From an uncultured Bacteroidia bacterium (lineage in GTDB: Bacteria > Bacteroidota > Bacteroidia > Bacteroidales > UBA932): a stretch of 42,341 nt of DNA. The notes under the pieces are model-generated. The model did no database searches, was not told where the DNA came from, and worked only from the letters and a program-made list of their open reading frames with translations. Both the position numbers and the translations under genes were made by a program. Below are positions 16,453 through 25,700 of the stretch, in pieces; position 1 is the stretch's first letter, and each line of letters starts with the position of its first letter. The DNA is taken from NCBI GenBank assembly GCA_902780455.1, contig CACZFO010000023.1, forward strand, positions 1-42,341. The letters are read 5' to 3'.

Positions 16453-17337
16453 ATGTATCACAAGAGCGTGCTGCTGAAGGAAAGTGTTGATGCTCTGGAC
16501 ATAGAGCACAGAAGGGACGGAATTTTTGTGGATGTCACCTTTGGAGGAGGCGGCCACAGCAGGGAAATCCTTCAGAGACTTGGACCTCAGGGGCGGCTGA
16601 TAGTGTTTGACCAGGACCAGGATGCTCTTGCCAATGTTCCAGACGACAAAAGGATTTTACCAGTCAGAAGCAACTTCAGGTTCTTGGAGAACCAGATCAG
16701 ATATCTTGGAATAGGAAGGGTAGACGGGATAATTGCAGATTTAGGCGTTTCATCTCACCAGTTCGACACGGCTGAAAGAGGATTCTCATACAGGTTCTCT
16801 TCTGCCCTGGACATGAGGATGAACCAGGCCTCTTCCACAACTGCGGCAGATATCGTGAGCACTTACAGCAAAGAAGACCTGGCCAGGATGCTGAATGATT
16901 TCGGAGAGGTTGAAGGAGCGATGAAGGTTGCCTCGGCGATTTGTTCTTTCAGGGAAAAAATCCCGGGCAAGAGGATAGAAACAACAACCCAGCTGACGCA
17001 GGCTCTGGAGAGATTCTTCAACGCCCAGTCTGAAAGGAAGTTCCTGGGAAAGGTTTTCCAGGCGCTCAGGATTGAGGTGAACCAGGAGATGAGGGCGCTG
17101 GAAGACATGCTTCAGGGAAGCCTCCAGGTACTCTCAGACGGAGGAAGGCTGAGCGTTATCACCTATCACTCCCTTGAAGACAGGATAGTGAAGAACTTCA
17201 TGCGCAGCGGCAAGGCAGACGGAAACTTTGAGATACTTCTCAAGAAACCGTTGCTCCCGACTGAAGAAGAGATCCAGGCCAACGGCAGGAGCAGGAGTGC
17301 AAAACTCCGCCTTGCCTCAAGAACCAGAAAAGACTGA
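16453..17337 (+). CDS. rsmH: 16S rRNA (cytosine-1402-N4)-methyltransferase RsmH
   Basis: A 294-residue SAM-dependent methyltransferase (formerly MraW) that methylates N4 of C1402 in the ribosomal P site. It starts MYHKSVLLKESVDAL. The SAM loop is FVDVTFGGGGHSREIL, the next motif is LIVFDQDQDAL, and IIADLGVSSHQFDTAERGFS is a strong family signature. The end carries SVITYHSLEDRIVKNFM and SRSAKLRLASR. All expected features are present. It lies between mraZ (3 nt) and ftsL (19 nt). Confidence 0.96.
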   Translation: MYHKSVLLKESVDALDIEHRRDGIFVDVTFGGGGHSREILQRLGPQGRLIVFDQDQDALANVPDDKRILPVRSNFRFLENQIRYLGIGRVDGIIADLGVSSHQFDTAERGFSYRFSSALDMRMNQASSTTAADIVSTYSKEDLARMLNDFGEVEGAMKVASAICSFREKIPGKRIETTTQLTQALERFFNAQSERKFLGKVFQALRIEVNQEMRALEDMLQGSLQVLSDGGRLSVITYHSLEDRIVKNFMRSGKADGNFEILLKKPLLPTEEEIQANGRSRSAKLRLASRTRKD

Positions 17338-17356
17338 CAGACAGATTTGCAACAAG

Positions 17357-17695
17357 ATGGCAAAGAAGAGATTTGACATAAAGAACAATATCCTGGGCGG
17401 CGCGTTCCTTACAAGGAGCCAGATGGCCGGCCAGTGGATGTTCATTCTCTACATCTTCCTGCTCATCTTTTTTTTTTTTTTTCTGAACCTGGCTGTGATC
17501 AACACCCAGAAGGCAAGCAGCCATAACCTGAAGGAACTGAAGAACCTCAAGGCAGACTACACCAGCAAGGAAGCCAAGCTTCAGGCCCAGAGCAGCCGAA
17601 GCGAAATCATCATCCGCCTTGAGCAGAGCGGTTCTTCCCTGAAAGACCCTACCGAACCTGCCTTCAGGGTAAAGAAATATGATTCTGAAAACTGA
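17357..17695 (+). CDS. ftsL: FtsL-like cell division protein
   Basis: ATG 17357 gives a 112-residue bitopic membrane protein: a short cytoplasmic N-terminus (MAKKRFDIKNNILGGAF), one helix (MFILYIFLLIFFFFFLNLAV) and a periplasmic coiled-coil-like part (LKELKNLKADYTSKEAKLQ). Position between rsmH and the division penicillin-binding protein identifies it as the FtsL equivalent, which bridges FtsQ to FtsW/FtsI at the septum. The longer frame from 17228 overlaps rsmH and is rejected. Five phenylalanine codons form an uninterrupted run of 15 T, a site prone to slippage. The next gene follows after 12 nt. Confidence 0.85.
   Translation: MAKKRFDIKNNILGGAFLTRSQMAGQWMFILYIFLLIFFFFFLNLAVINTQKASSHNLKELKNLKADYTSKEAKLQAQSSRSEIIIRLEQSGSSLKDPTEPAFRVKKYDSEN
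17468..17482 (+). repeat. T15 homopolymer inside ftsL
   Basis: Fifteen consecutive T encode five Phe codons in the single membrane helix of FtsL. A one-base change in length would put the rest of the gene out of frame. Confidence 0.9.
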
Positions 17696-17707
17696 TAAGG
17701 AGGAGGC

Positions 17708-19834
17708 ATGGAAACCACGGACAAATACAGAATCATATTCAGGCGCTCCTCCAGGATCTACCAGTTCCTGATACTGCTGGCCCTTATCGTACTGGTCAGG
17801 ATAATCTACGTGCAGTATTTCAAGAAAGACATCAAGTCAGGTGCCGAGATAGCCTTCAGGGACAAGCCTACAGAACCGGTAAGAGGAGACATCCTGGACA
17901 AGGACGGAAGGCTTCTGGCAAGCAGCATCCCTTACTACAAGGTCCGCATAGACTGCACCGTCAGCGAGAAAGACACTTTTGAAAAATACATCGACGGCCT
18001 CAGCCGCAGCCTTGCTGACTTCTACAAGGAAAAGACTGCCGCCCAGTACAAGAAACTCATCACCGAGGGAAGGAAGAACGGAAAGAGGTATCTCAACATA
18101 AGCCGCAGGCTGCTGGACTATTCCGAACTCTGCCAGGTGAAGGAATTCCCGCTGTTCAACAAGGGAGCCAACAACGGAGGCATCATCGTGGAGGAAGAGT
18201 ACAAGAGGAAGTACCCGTACGGAAGAACCGCCTTCAGGACCATCGGCTTCATAAACAAGGAAGGAAGGGGAACCGGAATAGAGAGCAGCTGGGACTACTA
18301 CCTCAAGGGAACTCCGGGCAAGCAGATATACCAGAGACTCACCGGCGGAGAATGGGTTCCGGTGAATTCCGAGAACAACCTTCCGCCTAAAGACGGATAC
18401 GACATACGCACAACCATAGACATAGACCTGCAGGAAGCAGTGGAAGACGCCCTCAAGGAGCAGCTGACCAAGGGCTATAACGTTGAAGGAGCCACTGCCG
18501 TGGTAATGGAAAGGAGGACCGGTGCCATAAGGGCCATCGCCAACCTCAAGAACGACGGCAAGGGCGGATATGACGAAAGCCTCAACTATGCCGTAAGCCA
18601 GGCAACCGAACCTGGCTCCGTACTTAAGCTGGTTACCCTCGTGGCTGTGCTGGAAGACGGAAAGGAGACCCTTGAAAGCATCGTGGACGGCGGAGGCGGA
18701 GTCTGGACTTACATGGGCCAGAGGGTTTCTGACAGCCATGCCGTGGGAGTGCAGACGGTAAAAGGAGCTTTTGCCCACTCTTCAAATGTCTGCTTTGCAA
18801 AACTGGCAACCAGGAATTACGAGAAGAACCCTAAGGAGTTTGTAAACCGCATACAGAACATGAAGCTGGGAGAAAGGTTCCACCTCGATATCCAGGGAGA
18901 GGGAACAGCGGTGATCCATTCTCCGGACTGGGAAGGATGGACTCCGGGACTCCTGGCATCAATGGGATTCGGATACGGATTGCTGATAACCCCTCTCCAC
19001 ACCCTCACCTTCTACAATGCCATTGCAAATGACGGCAAGATGATGAAGCCTTACTTCATTGAGGGTTACGAAAAAGACGGACAGGTGGTCAAGAAGTTCA
19101 AGCCGCAGGAGATCAGCGGCGCCATCTGCTCCAAGAAAACCGCAGAGAAGGCAAGGGAGGCACTCAGGGCCGTTGTCACCGACGGTACCGGAAGGATGAT
19201 GAACAAGGAAGTGTTCCACATAAGCGGAAAAACCGGAACGGCCAGGATAGCCTTTGAGGGAGGCGGCTACGAGAAAGGCGGAATGAGAAGATACCAGGCC
19301 ACCTTCTGCGGATTCTTCCCTTCAGAGAACCCAGAGTATTCAGTGATAGTTGTGCTCTATTCCGGAAAGACCGCAGGAAACTTCTACGGGGCAACCCAGG
19401 CCGGACCTCCGTTCCTCAAGATAGCAAGGTTCATCTATGCCAACACCCCTAAGTGGAACGAGAGACTTGACGGAAGCCAGAAAAACCATCGCAGAAGCAA
19501 TCCTGACGTGGCCGCAGGCATGGGAGAGGCAAGCCGCAGCGTTCTAGCAAACCTTCCGTCCACCAACAGCAGGGAAGTGGTTGCCCAGATGGGTAATTCG
19601 AGATGGGTGAAGTTCTCCTCAGACACCAACGCCATAAAGGCGGAGAACCTCTACATGGCAAAGGATTCACTGGCAAGCGTAAAGGGAATGGGTCTCAAGG
19701 ATGCCATATACCTGCTTGAGAACCAGGGCTACAAGGTAAAGTTCAACGGACACGGCAAGGTGGTTTCACAAACCCCTGCAGCAGGAACGGACCTGCCTAA
19801 GGGAGAAACGGTAACCCTGCATCTGGACTCATAA
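17708..19834 (+). CDS. ftsI: Division transpeptidase FtsI/PBP with C-terminal PASTA domain
   Basis: A 708-residue class B penicillin-binding protein that cross-links septal peptidoglycan with FtsW. There is an N-terminal anchor (about residues 17-36), a PBP dimer domain with PVRGDILDKDGRLLA (about 57-71), and a transpeptidase domain with SVLK (304-307, active S304), SSN (358-360) and KTG (508-510). The last 60 residues or so (DAIYLLENQGYKVKF, then VVSQTPAAGTDLPKG) form one PASTA domain, as in many Bacteroidota and Gram-positive homologues. It is near the start of the cluster, 12 nt after ftsL and 34 nt before murE. Confidence 0.95.
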   Translation: METTDKYRIIFRRSSRIYQFLILLALIVLVRIIYVQYFKKDIKSGAEIAFRDKPTEPVRGDILDKDGRLLASSIPYYKVRIDCTVSEKDTFEKYIDGLSRSLADFYKEKTAAQYKKLITEGRKNGKRYLNISRRLLDYSELCQVKEFPLFNKGANNGGIIVEEEYKRKYPYGRTAFRTIGFINKEGRGTGIESSWDYYLKGTPGKQIYQRLTGGEWVPVNSENNLPPKDGYDIRTTIDIDLQEAVEDALKEQLTKGYNVEGATAVVMERRTGAIRAIANLKNDGKGGYDESLNYAVSQATEPGSVLKLVTLVAVLEDGKETLESIVDGGGGVWTYMGQRVSDSHAVGVQTVKGAFAHSSNVCFAKLATRNYEKNPKEFVNRIQNMKLGERFHLDIQGEGTAVIHSPDWEGWTPGLLASMGFGYGLLITPLHTLTFYNAIANDGKMMKPYFIEGYEKDGQVVKKFKPQEISGAICSKKTAEKAREALRAVVTDGTGRMMNKEVFHISGKTGTARIAFEGGGYEKGGMRRYQATFCGFFPSENPEYSVIVVLYSGKTAGNFYGATQAGPPFLKIARFIYANTPKWNERLDGSQKNHRRSNPDVAAGMGEASRSVLANLPSTNSREVVAQMGNSRWVKFSSDTNAIKAENLYMAKDSLASVKGMGLKDAIYLLENQGYKVKFNGHGKVVSQTPAAGTDLPKGETVTLHLDS

Positions 19835-19868
19835 AAAACATAGAAGGAAACAGTTAACAGTTAATGCA

Positions 19869-21398
19869 ATGAGATTAGGTCAACTTTTGAAAGGCATCAG
19901 GATCATCAGGGAATTCCAGGGACGAGAAGAGCTCACCCCAGACACCGCCATGTTCACCCTGGCCAACAACAACGACATCAAGAGCATAACAGCCGACTCC
20001 AGGAAATGTACCCGGGGATCTCTTTTCATTGCAGTAAAGGGAGCGGTTGCAGACGGAAGCAAGTATATCAGGGACGCAATAGAGAGAGGAGCACAGTACA
20101 TAGTGTGCGAAAACATCCCGGAAGAAGAGGAAGCTCCTATGAAAAGAGGAGAAAGGGATCTCATAATCTACGTTGTGGTAAAGAGCAGCAGGGAAGCCGA
20201 GGCCAAGATCGCGATAAACAATTTCTGCAACCCTTCCAAAAAGCTCAGGCTGATAGGAGTTACCGGAACCAACGGAAAGACCTCCATTGCCACCCTGCTT
20301 TACAACACCTTTACCGCCCTGGGAAACAGGTGCGGCCTTATCTCCACCATTGCCAACTATGTAGCTGACAAGAAAATACCTACCATCAACACCACTCCGG
20401 GACCGCTGGAACTCAACAGCCTGCTTGACCAGATGGTCAGCGACGGATGTTCCTACTGCTTCATGGAAGTCAGCTCCCACGCAGTGGACCAGGAGAGGAT
20501 AGCGGGCCTCAAGTTTGCCGGAGGTATCTTCACCAACCTCACTCACGACCACCTGGACTACCACAAGACTTTTGAGAACTACCGCAACTGCAAGAAGCGT
20601 TTCTTTGACCAGTTGGACGAGGAAGCCTTTGCACTGGTGAACATAGACGACAGGAACGGAGAGTTCATGGTTCAGAACACCAAGGCCCAGATCCACACCT
20701 ACTCCACCAGGAACGTTGCCGATTTCAAGACAAGGATAATAGAGCAGAGCATAGACGGAATGCAGCTGAACATAAACGGAACCGAGATCTGGTGCAACTT
20801 CATAGGCGAATACAACGCCGAGAACCTGACCGCCATCTACGGTGCCGCCATGCTCCTGGGCGCTCCTCACGACAGACTGGTTCAGATAATGAGCACTCTC
20901 AGAAGCGTTTCGGGAAGGCTGGAATACTTCAGGGGAGACGACGACATAATAGCCGCCGTGGATTACGCCCACACTCCGGACGCACTTGAAAACGTCCTGA
21001 AGACCCTCAAGGCCCTAAAGCCTAAGGGAGACCTGGTCTGCGTATTCGGATGCGGAGGAGACCGCGACAAGACCAAGCGTCCTAAGATGGGAGCCATTGC
21101 CGCAGACTATGCAGACCGCATATTCGTGACCAGCGACAATCCGCGTACAGAAAACCCAATGACCATAATCGAGCATATCAAGGCCGGCATGAGCGCAGAC
21201 TCCATCCTGAAGACCAAGTTCATACCTGACCGCATACAGGCCATCCAGAATGCCGTTACCACCGCAAAGCCGGGTTCCATAATCCTGGTTGCCGGAAAGG
21301 GCCATGAAGACTATCAGATCATAGGCACTGAAAAACACCACATGGACGACAGGGAGACGGTGAAGGAAGCATTGAGGCTCAGAAACGACAGAAACTAA
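19869..21398 (+). CDS. murE: UDP-MurNAc-L-Ala-D-Glu:meso-diaminopimelate ligase
   Basis: A 509-residue Mur ligase that adds the third amino acid of the stem peptide, consuming ATP in the cytoplasm. The ATP loop is GVTGTNGKTS, the carbamoyl-lysine region is around FMEVSSHAVDQERI, and THDHLDYHKTF is typical of MurE. The specificity motif reads TSDNPRTENP. DNPR marks meso-diaminopimelate rather than lysine, so the wall is of the DAP type. Length is normal (480-510). It lies 34 nt after ftsI and 18 nt before mraY. Confidence 0.96.
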   Translation: MRLGQLLKGIRIIREFQGREELTPDTAMFTLANNNDIKSITADSRKCTRGSLFIAVKGAVADGSKYIRDAIERGAQYIVCENIPEEEEAPMKRGERDLIIYVVVKSSREAEAKIAINNFCNPSKKLRLIGVTGTNGKTSIATLLYNTFTALGNRCGLISTIANYVADKKIPTINTTPGPLELNSLLDQMVSDGCSYCFMEVSSHAVDQERIAGLKFAGGIFTNLTHDHLDYHKTFENYRNCKKRFFDQLDEEAFALVNIDDRNGEFMVQNTKAQIHTYSTRNVADFKTRIIEQSIDGMQLNINGTEIWCNFIGEYNAENLTAIYGAAMLLGAPHDRLVQIMSTLRSVSGRLEYFRGDDDIIAAVDYAHTPDALENVLKTLKALKPKGDLVCVFGCGGDRDKTKRPKMGAIAADYADRIFVTSDNPRTENPMTIIEHIKAGMSADSILKTKFIPDRIQAIQNAVTTAKPGSIILVAGKGHEDYQIIGTEKHHMDDRETVKEALRLRNDRN

Positions 21399-21416
21399 AG
21401 ATTAAACGACGACTTT

Positions 21417-22656
21417 ATGATATACCACCTGTTCAAATGGTTTGAGAGCATGGGTTGGGACATCCCGGGTGCCAACCTGATGAACTATATTACCTTCAGG
21501 GCCACCGCCTGTATCATACTGGCGCTGGTAATCGCTTTCTGGAGGCGAAACAATCAGGGACCTCGGGCTGGAAGGCCAGCTCCAGAAAAAGGGCACCCCT
21601 ACCATGGGAGGCCTCATAATCCTGAGCTCCATCCTGATACCGGTCCTGCTGTTCTGCAAGCTCAACAGCATCTACGTGCTGCTGCTGATATTCACCACCG
21701 TCTGCCTCGGACTCATGGGCTTCAAGGACGACTCCATCAAGGTCTTCAAGAAGAACAAAGACGGCATGAAGGAAAAGAGCAAGATCCTGGGCCAGCTGAT
21801 GGTAGGACTCGTTGTCGGTATCACCCTGCTGATCTCCAAGCAGAACGTGATCCGCCTCTACAGCGAGACTCCCCATGCAGGAGAGCAGAAAGAAATCGTG
21901 AGAGGAGTGGGAGACGAGAAGGTCATCTATTATCGCGATGTAAAAAGCCGTACCACAACCATTCCTTTCCTCAAGCACAATGAGTTCAAGTATTCATGGC
22001 TGGCTCCGGGAGAGGGCAGGTTCAGGGACTGGGCCACAAACATAATCTACGTGCTTATAGTGACCTTCATCATCATAGCTGTCTCAAACGGAACCAACCT
22101 GACCGACGGCATGGACGGACTGGCCGCCGGCACTTCTGCCATAGTGGGCCTTACGGTTGCCATACTGGCCTACCTGAGCGGCAATGCCATATTTGCAGAC
22201 TACCTGAACATCATGTACATCCCAAACACATCGGAAATCGTGATATTCATGGCGGCCTTCGTTGGCGCTCTCATAGGCTTCCTGTGGTACAACACATATC
22301 CGGCACAGGTATTCATGGGCGATACCGGCTCACTGGCAATCGGAGGAATAATAGCGGTTGCTGCTGTGATGATCAGGAAGGAGTTCATGATTCCTATCTT
22401 CTGCGGAATCTTCTTTGTTGAAAGCCTCAGCGTGCTCATCCAGAGGTACTATTTCAAATATACCCGCAAGAAGACCGGAACAGGAGTCAGGGTGTTCAGG
22501 ATGAGCCCTCTACACCACCATTTCCAGAAGGAGAATCCGGATGCCCTCATCCAGTGGCCGCATCATGTGACCCCTGAGGCAAAGATTACGGTGAGGTTCT
22601 GGATCATCACCATAGTTCTGGGAATACTTTCAGTGATAACACTTAAGATAAGATAA
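21417..22656 (+). CDS. mraY: Phospho-MurNAc-pentapeptide transferase MraY, apparently frameshifted
   Basis: MraY makes lipid I by moving phospho-MurNAc-pentapeptide to undecaprenyl phosphate in the inner membrane. The gene is split between two frames. ATG 21417 encodes the normal start ([20 protein letters not shown], helix 1 to LALVIAF) up to about 21540. The rest is in the +1 frame from about 21544 ([20 protein letters not shown], then MGGLIIL at 21604) to the stop at 22656. Compared with my memory of Bacteroides MraY, about 15 codons after IAF are replaced by 4 nt, a deletion of about 41 nt. Downstream motifs are intact ([36 protein letters not shown]). As the gene is essential, a sequence error or a second copy is possible. 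A CDS caller would start at 21604, without the first helix. Confidence 0.85.
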
Positions 22657-22660
22657 CGAT

Positions 22661-24001
22661 ATGGGAAAGAAAAGGATAGTGATACTTGGAGGAGGAGAGA
22701 GCGGCGTAGGAAGCGCCGTACTGGCCAAGGTAAAGGGATTTGACGTGTTCCTCTCAGACAGCGGAACAATAAAGCCCCAATACAAGCAGACCCTGGGCAA
22801 GTTCTCCATAGAATTTGAGGAAGGAGGGCATTCCAAGGAAAAGATATTGTGCGCAGACGAGGTCATCAAGAGCCCCGGCATCCCTGAAGAGAACGCCATG
22901 GTTCAGTCCATCAGGGAGTTGAGGATTCCGATTATCTCCGAGATAGAGTTTGCCGGAAGATATGACCATGCAAAGAAAATCTGCATAACCGGAAGCAACG
23001 GCAAGACCACCACCACTTCCCTGATCTACTACATGCTCAAGAATGCCGGCCTCAACGTAGGACTTGCCGGCAACATAGGAAAGAGTTACGCCTACCAGGT
23101 TGCCACCGAGAACTTTGACTACTATGTAATAGAACTCAGCAGTTTCCAGCTGGACGGAATGTATGCCTTCAAGGCAGACATAGCCATCCTGACCAACATA
23201 ACCCCGGACCATCTGGACCGCTACCAGTTCAAGATGCAGAACTACATAGACGCCAAGTTCCGCATTGTCCAGAACCTTACTGAAAAGGAGTGCTTCGTGT
23301 TCTGCGCAGACGACCCTATCAGCACCAAGGAGCTTGACCGCATAGTACTGACTGCCAAGAAGCTTCCTTTCACCCAGAAGAAGAAGGTAGACCAGGGAGC
23401 CTTCATAGATGAAGACCGCCTGTTCGTGCGCTACGAAGACGACGAATACTCAATGTACCTCAAGGAACTTGCGCTCCAGGGAAAGCACAACGTTTACAAT
23501 TCAATGGCCGCAGCCATAGCCGCAAAGGCCGTAAACATAGACAACAAGGTCATCAGGGAATCGCTGATGAACTTCCAGGGAGTCGAGCACAGGCTGGAGA
23601 AGGTCATGAGCATCAAGGGAGTCATGTATATCAACGATTCCAAAGCCACCAACGTGGATTCCGCGTGGTACGCCCTGGAGAGCATGACTACGCCGGTGGT
23701 ATGGATAGCCGGAGGAAAAGACAAGGGCAATGACTATGAGCCCCTCTACAAGTTCGTAAAGGACAAGGTCAAGGTGCTCATCTGCATGGGACTCCATAAC
23801 GAGAAACTCCATGAGTGCTTTGCAGACAAAGTGGACAAGATAATAGACGTCACCAGCGCAAAAGACGCTGTAAAAGCAGCCTACGAGAACTCAGTTCCAG
23901 GAGATACCGTCCTGCTCAGCCCATGTTGCGCAAGCTTTGACCTGTTCAAGAGTTATGAAGATCGCGGAGAACAGTTCAAGAAAGCAGTAAGAGAGCTATA
24001 G
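22661..24001 (+). CDS. murD: UDP-MurNAc-L-alanine:D-glutamate ligase
   Basis: A 446-residue Mur ligase adding D-glutamate to UDP-MurNAc-L-Ala. The N-terminal Rossmann-like domain starts KRIVILGGGESGVGSAVLA. The ATP loop is ICITGSNGKTTTTSLIYYML, then comes VIELSSFQLDGM with NITPDHLDRY, typical of MurD. The C-terminal domain has GVEHRLEKV, YINDSKATN and WIAGGKDKGNDY. Everything expected is present at the usual length (about 445). Only 4 nt separate it from mraY, so translation is probably coupled. Confidence 0.96.
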   Translation: MGKKRIVILGGGESGVGSAVLAKVKGFDVFLSDSGTIKPQYKQTLGKFSIEFEEGGHSKEKILCADEVIKSPGIPEENAMVQSIRELRIPIISEIEFAGRYDHAKKICITGSNGKTTTTSLIYYMLKNAGLNVGLAGNIGKSYAYQVATENFDYYVIELSSFQLDGMYAFKADIAILTNITPDHLDRYQFKMQNYIDAKFRIVQNLTEKECFVFCADDPISTKELDRIVLTAKKLPFTQKKKVDQGAFIDEDRLFVRYEDDEYSMYLKELALQGKHNVYNSMAAAIAAKAVNIDNKVIRESLMNFQGVEHRLEKVMSIKGVMYINDSKATNVDSAWYALESMTTPVVWIAGGKDKGNDYEPLYKFVKDKVKVLICMGLHNEKLHECFADKVDKIIDVTSAKDAVKAAYENSVPGDTVLLSPCCASFDLFKSYEDRGEQFKKAVREL

Positions 24002-24032
24002 GAAGATACAGAGCAAAAGATCATTAGAACAA

Positions 24033-25412
24033 ATGGCAGAGAAAGAAATAAACAGCCAACAGGAAAGCACACAGAAAGATGTGGTCAGCCGCCTTCACGG
24101 AGACAAGGTGATCTGGGTCATATTCTTCCTGCTGAGCCTTATTTCCATTGCCCTCATATATTCGTCAAGCAGCAGCCTGGCACATATGAAGGGCAGCACC
24201 AACTTTGCCATACTGATGAAGCAGATAAGGTTTGTGGTACTTGGAGTGGCCGCACTGTTCATCTGCTATAAGATTCCTCCGCGATGGTACAGGACGGTTT
24301 CACTGTTCGCCTTGCTGTTGGCCATAGCACTGCTGGTGCTCACCCTGGTGGCAGGAGTCAAGACCAACGACGCCCAGAGATGGCTCTCCATTGGCGGAAT
24401 ACAGTTCCAGCCGGCCGAATTTGCCAAGATAGCCATAGTGCTCTATCTTGCCAGAGCCCTGGAAATAATGAAGATAGACACTTTCAAGAGCTTCCTGCTG
24501 AAGATAATAGCCCCTATCGGAGTATGTATCGTACTGATACTGGTAGGCAGCGTTTCTTCTGCGATATACATGGCCCTGATCTGTTTCATCATACTCTTCA
24601 TTGCCGGAGTGAAGTTCTCATACCTGATGAAGACCATCGGGCTCGGAGCTGCCGCAGTGACCCTCCTGATACTCCTGCACGTAACCTTCGGGTTGTTCCC
24701 GAGAATGGACACCGCCCTGGAGAGGATCAAGAGGTTCACCCAGAGCGAAGAGTCCATAGACACTGAGAAGATGGACAAGAGAGCCCTCCAGAGGCTCGCA
24801 GACGAAACCCTCCAGGCAGACATGGCAGAAATAGCCGTTCATGAAGGAGGCATCCTGGGCAAGGGTCCGGGCAAGAGTACTCAGCGATATGTACTTCCGC
24901 ACCCTTATTCAGACTACATCTACTCCATCATACTGGAAGAATACGGCATGTGGGGAGGAATGCTGGTGCTGATGCTGTACGTCTGGTTCTTCTACAGGTG
25001 CGTGCTGATAGTCAAGGAGTGCCGTACGGTCTTTGCCGCAATTACCGTTGGCGGGCTGGGCGCCGTCATCATGGTCCAGGCCATGCTGCACATACTCGTG
25101 AACGTGGGCATATTCCCGGTAACAGGACACACCCTGCCGCTGATTAGCCTGGGAGGCACATCGTTCATAATCATAAGCGCGGCATTCGGAATCATACTCT
25201 CCATCTCCAGGACAAAGGAAGACGCCCAGGCCCTTCTGGATGAAAAGGAGAGAGAAGAAAAAGAACAGAGAAGACTTGAGAGGAAAAGACAGCAGGAAAA
25301 GGATGCGCAGGACGCAATGCAGGAACAGGCAAAGCAGGACGCTATGAGCCAGGAAGAAAGAGACGCCTACCTCAGACAGCGCTACGCAGACCAGCTTAAC
25401 GCAGAAGAATAG
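24033..25412 (+). CDS. ftsW: Septal peptidoglycan polymerase FtsW with charged C-terminal tail
   Basis: A 459-residue SEDS-family glycosyltransferase that polymerises lipid II at the septum with FtsI. About ten hydrophobic helices run from VIFFLLSLISIALIYSSSSS to TSFIIISAAFGIILSIS. Family motifs are QRWLSIGGIQFQPAEFAKIA and, near the C-terminus, GHTLPLISLGGTSF. The last 60 residues are a hydrophilic Glu/Arg/Gln-rich tail (EREEKEQRRLERKRQQEKDA), probably a cytoplasmic helix and longer than needed for activity. The stop is followed by the 91-bp repeat block before murG. Confidence 0.95.
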   Translation: MAEKEINSQQESTQKDVVSRLHGDKVIWVIFFLLSLISIALIYSSSSSLAHMKGSTNFAILMKQIRFVVLGVAALFICYKIPPRWYRTVSLFALLLAIALLVLTLVAGVKTNDAQRWLSIGGIQFQPAEFAKIAIVLYLARALEIMKIDTFKSFLLKIIAPIGVCIVLILVGSVSSAIYMALICFIILFIAGVKFSYLMKTIGLGAAAVTLLILLHVTFGLFPRMDTALERIKRFTQSEESIDTEKMDKRALQRLADETLQADMAEIAVHEGGILGKGPGKSTQRYVLPHPYSDYIYSIILEEYGMWGGMLVLMLYVWFFYRCVLIVKECRTVFAAITVGGLGAVIMVQAMLHILVNVGIFPVTGHTLPLISLGGTSFIIISAAFGIILSISRTKEDAQALLDEKEREEKEQRRLERKRQQEKDAQDAMQEQAKQDAMSQEERDAYLRQRYADQLNAEE

Positions 25413-25434
25413 AACAGTAAAAAGAAAGTTAAGA

Positions 25435-25687
25435 GAGCAAAAGAGTATTGATGCGAAGACATAGCGGAGCGTAGCTCGAGCAGCAATATCTTTTGCGGAT
25501 ATAAAAAGATTAAAAAGATAGTACGGAGCAAAAGAATATTGATGCGAAGACATAGCGTAGCGTAGCTCGAACAGCAATATCTTTTGCGGATATAAAAAGA
25601 TTAAAAAGATAGTACGGAGCAAAAGAGTATTGATGCGAAGACATAGCGGAGCGTAGCTCGAGCAGCAATATCTTTTGCGGATATATA
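25435..25687. repeat. 91-bp palindromic unit, 2.8 tandem copies, between ftsW and murG
   Basis: Copies begin at 25435, 25526 and 25617 (each at GAGCAAAAGA); the third ends near 25687. They differ at only a few positions. Within each copy GCAAAAGAGTATTGATGC and GCAGCAATATCTTTTGC form an imperfect long inverted repeat, and the intervening part has a small GAGC-GTA-GCTC hairpin. Between palindromes lies an A-rich linker (ATATAAAAAGATTAAAAAGA). The unit is not a multiple of three, so it is unlikely to be coding. It fills almost all of the 288-nt gap. Confidence 0.92.
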
Positions 25688-25700
25688 GAGAAACACTGAT

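Noticed and set aside
17837..18778. 313-codon leftward ORF
   Set aside because: Antisense of the ftsI gene; no start signal or family motifs.
19875..20972. 365-codon leftward ORF
   Set aside because: Antisense of murE, which has all Mur ligase motifs; the leftward product matches nothing I know.
21530..21550. Programmed frameshift in mraY
   Set aside because: No slippery heptamer or stimulating structure is visible, and codons expected from the family are missing at the junction, which fits a deletion better.
25435..25687. Possible CRISPR array from regularly spaced repeats
   Set aside because: The whole 91-bp period is repeated; there are no unique spacers, and no cas genes are near.
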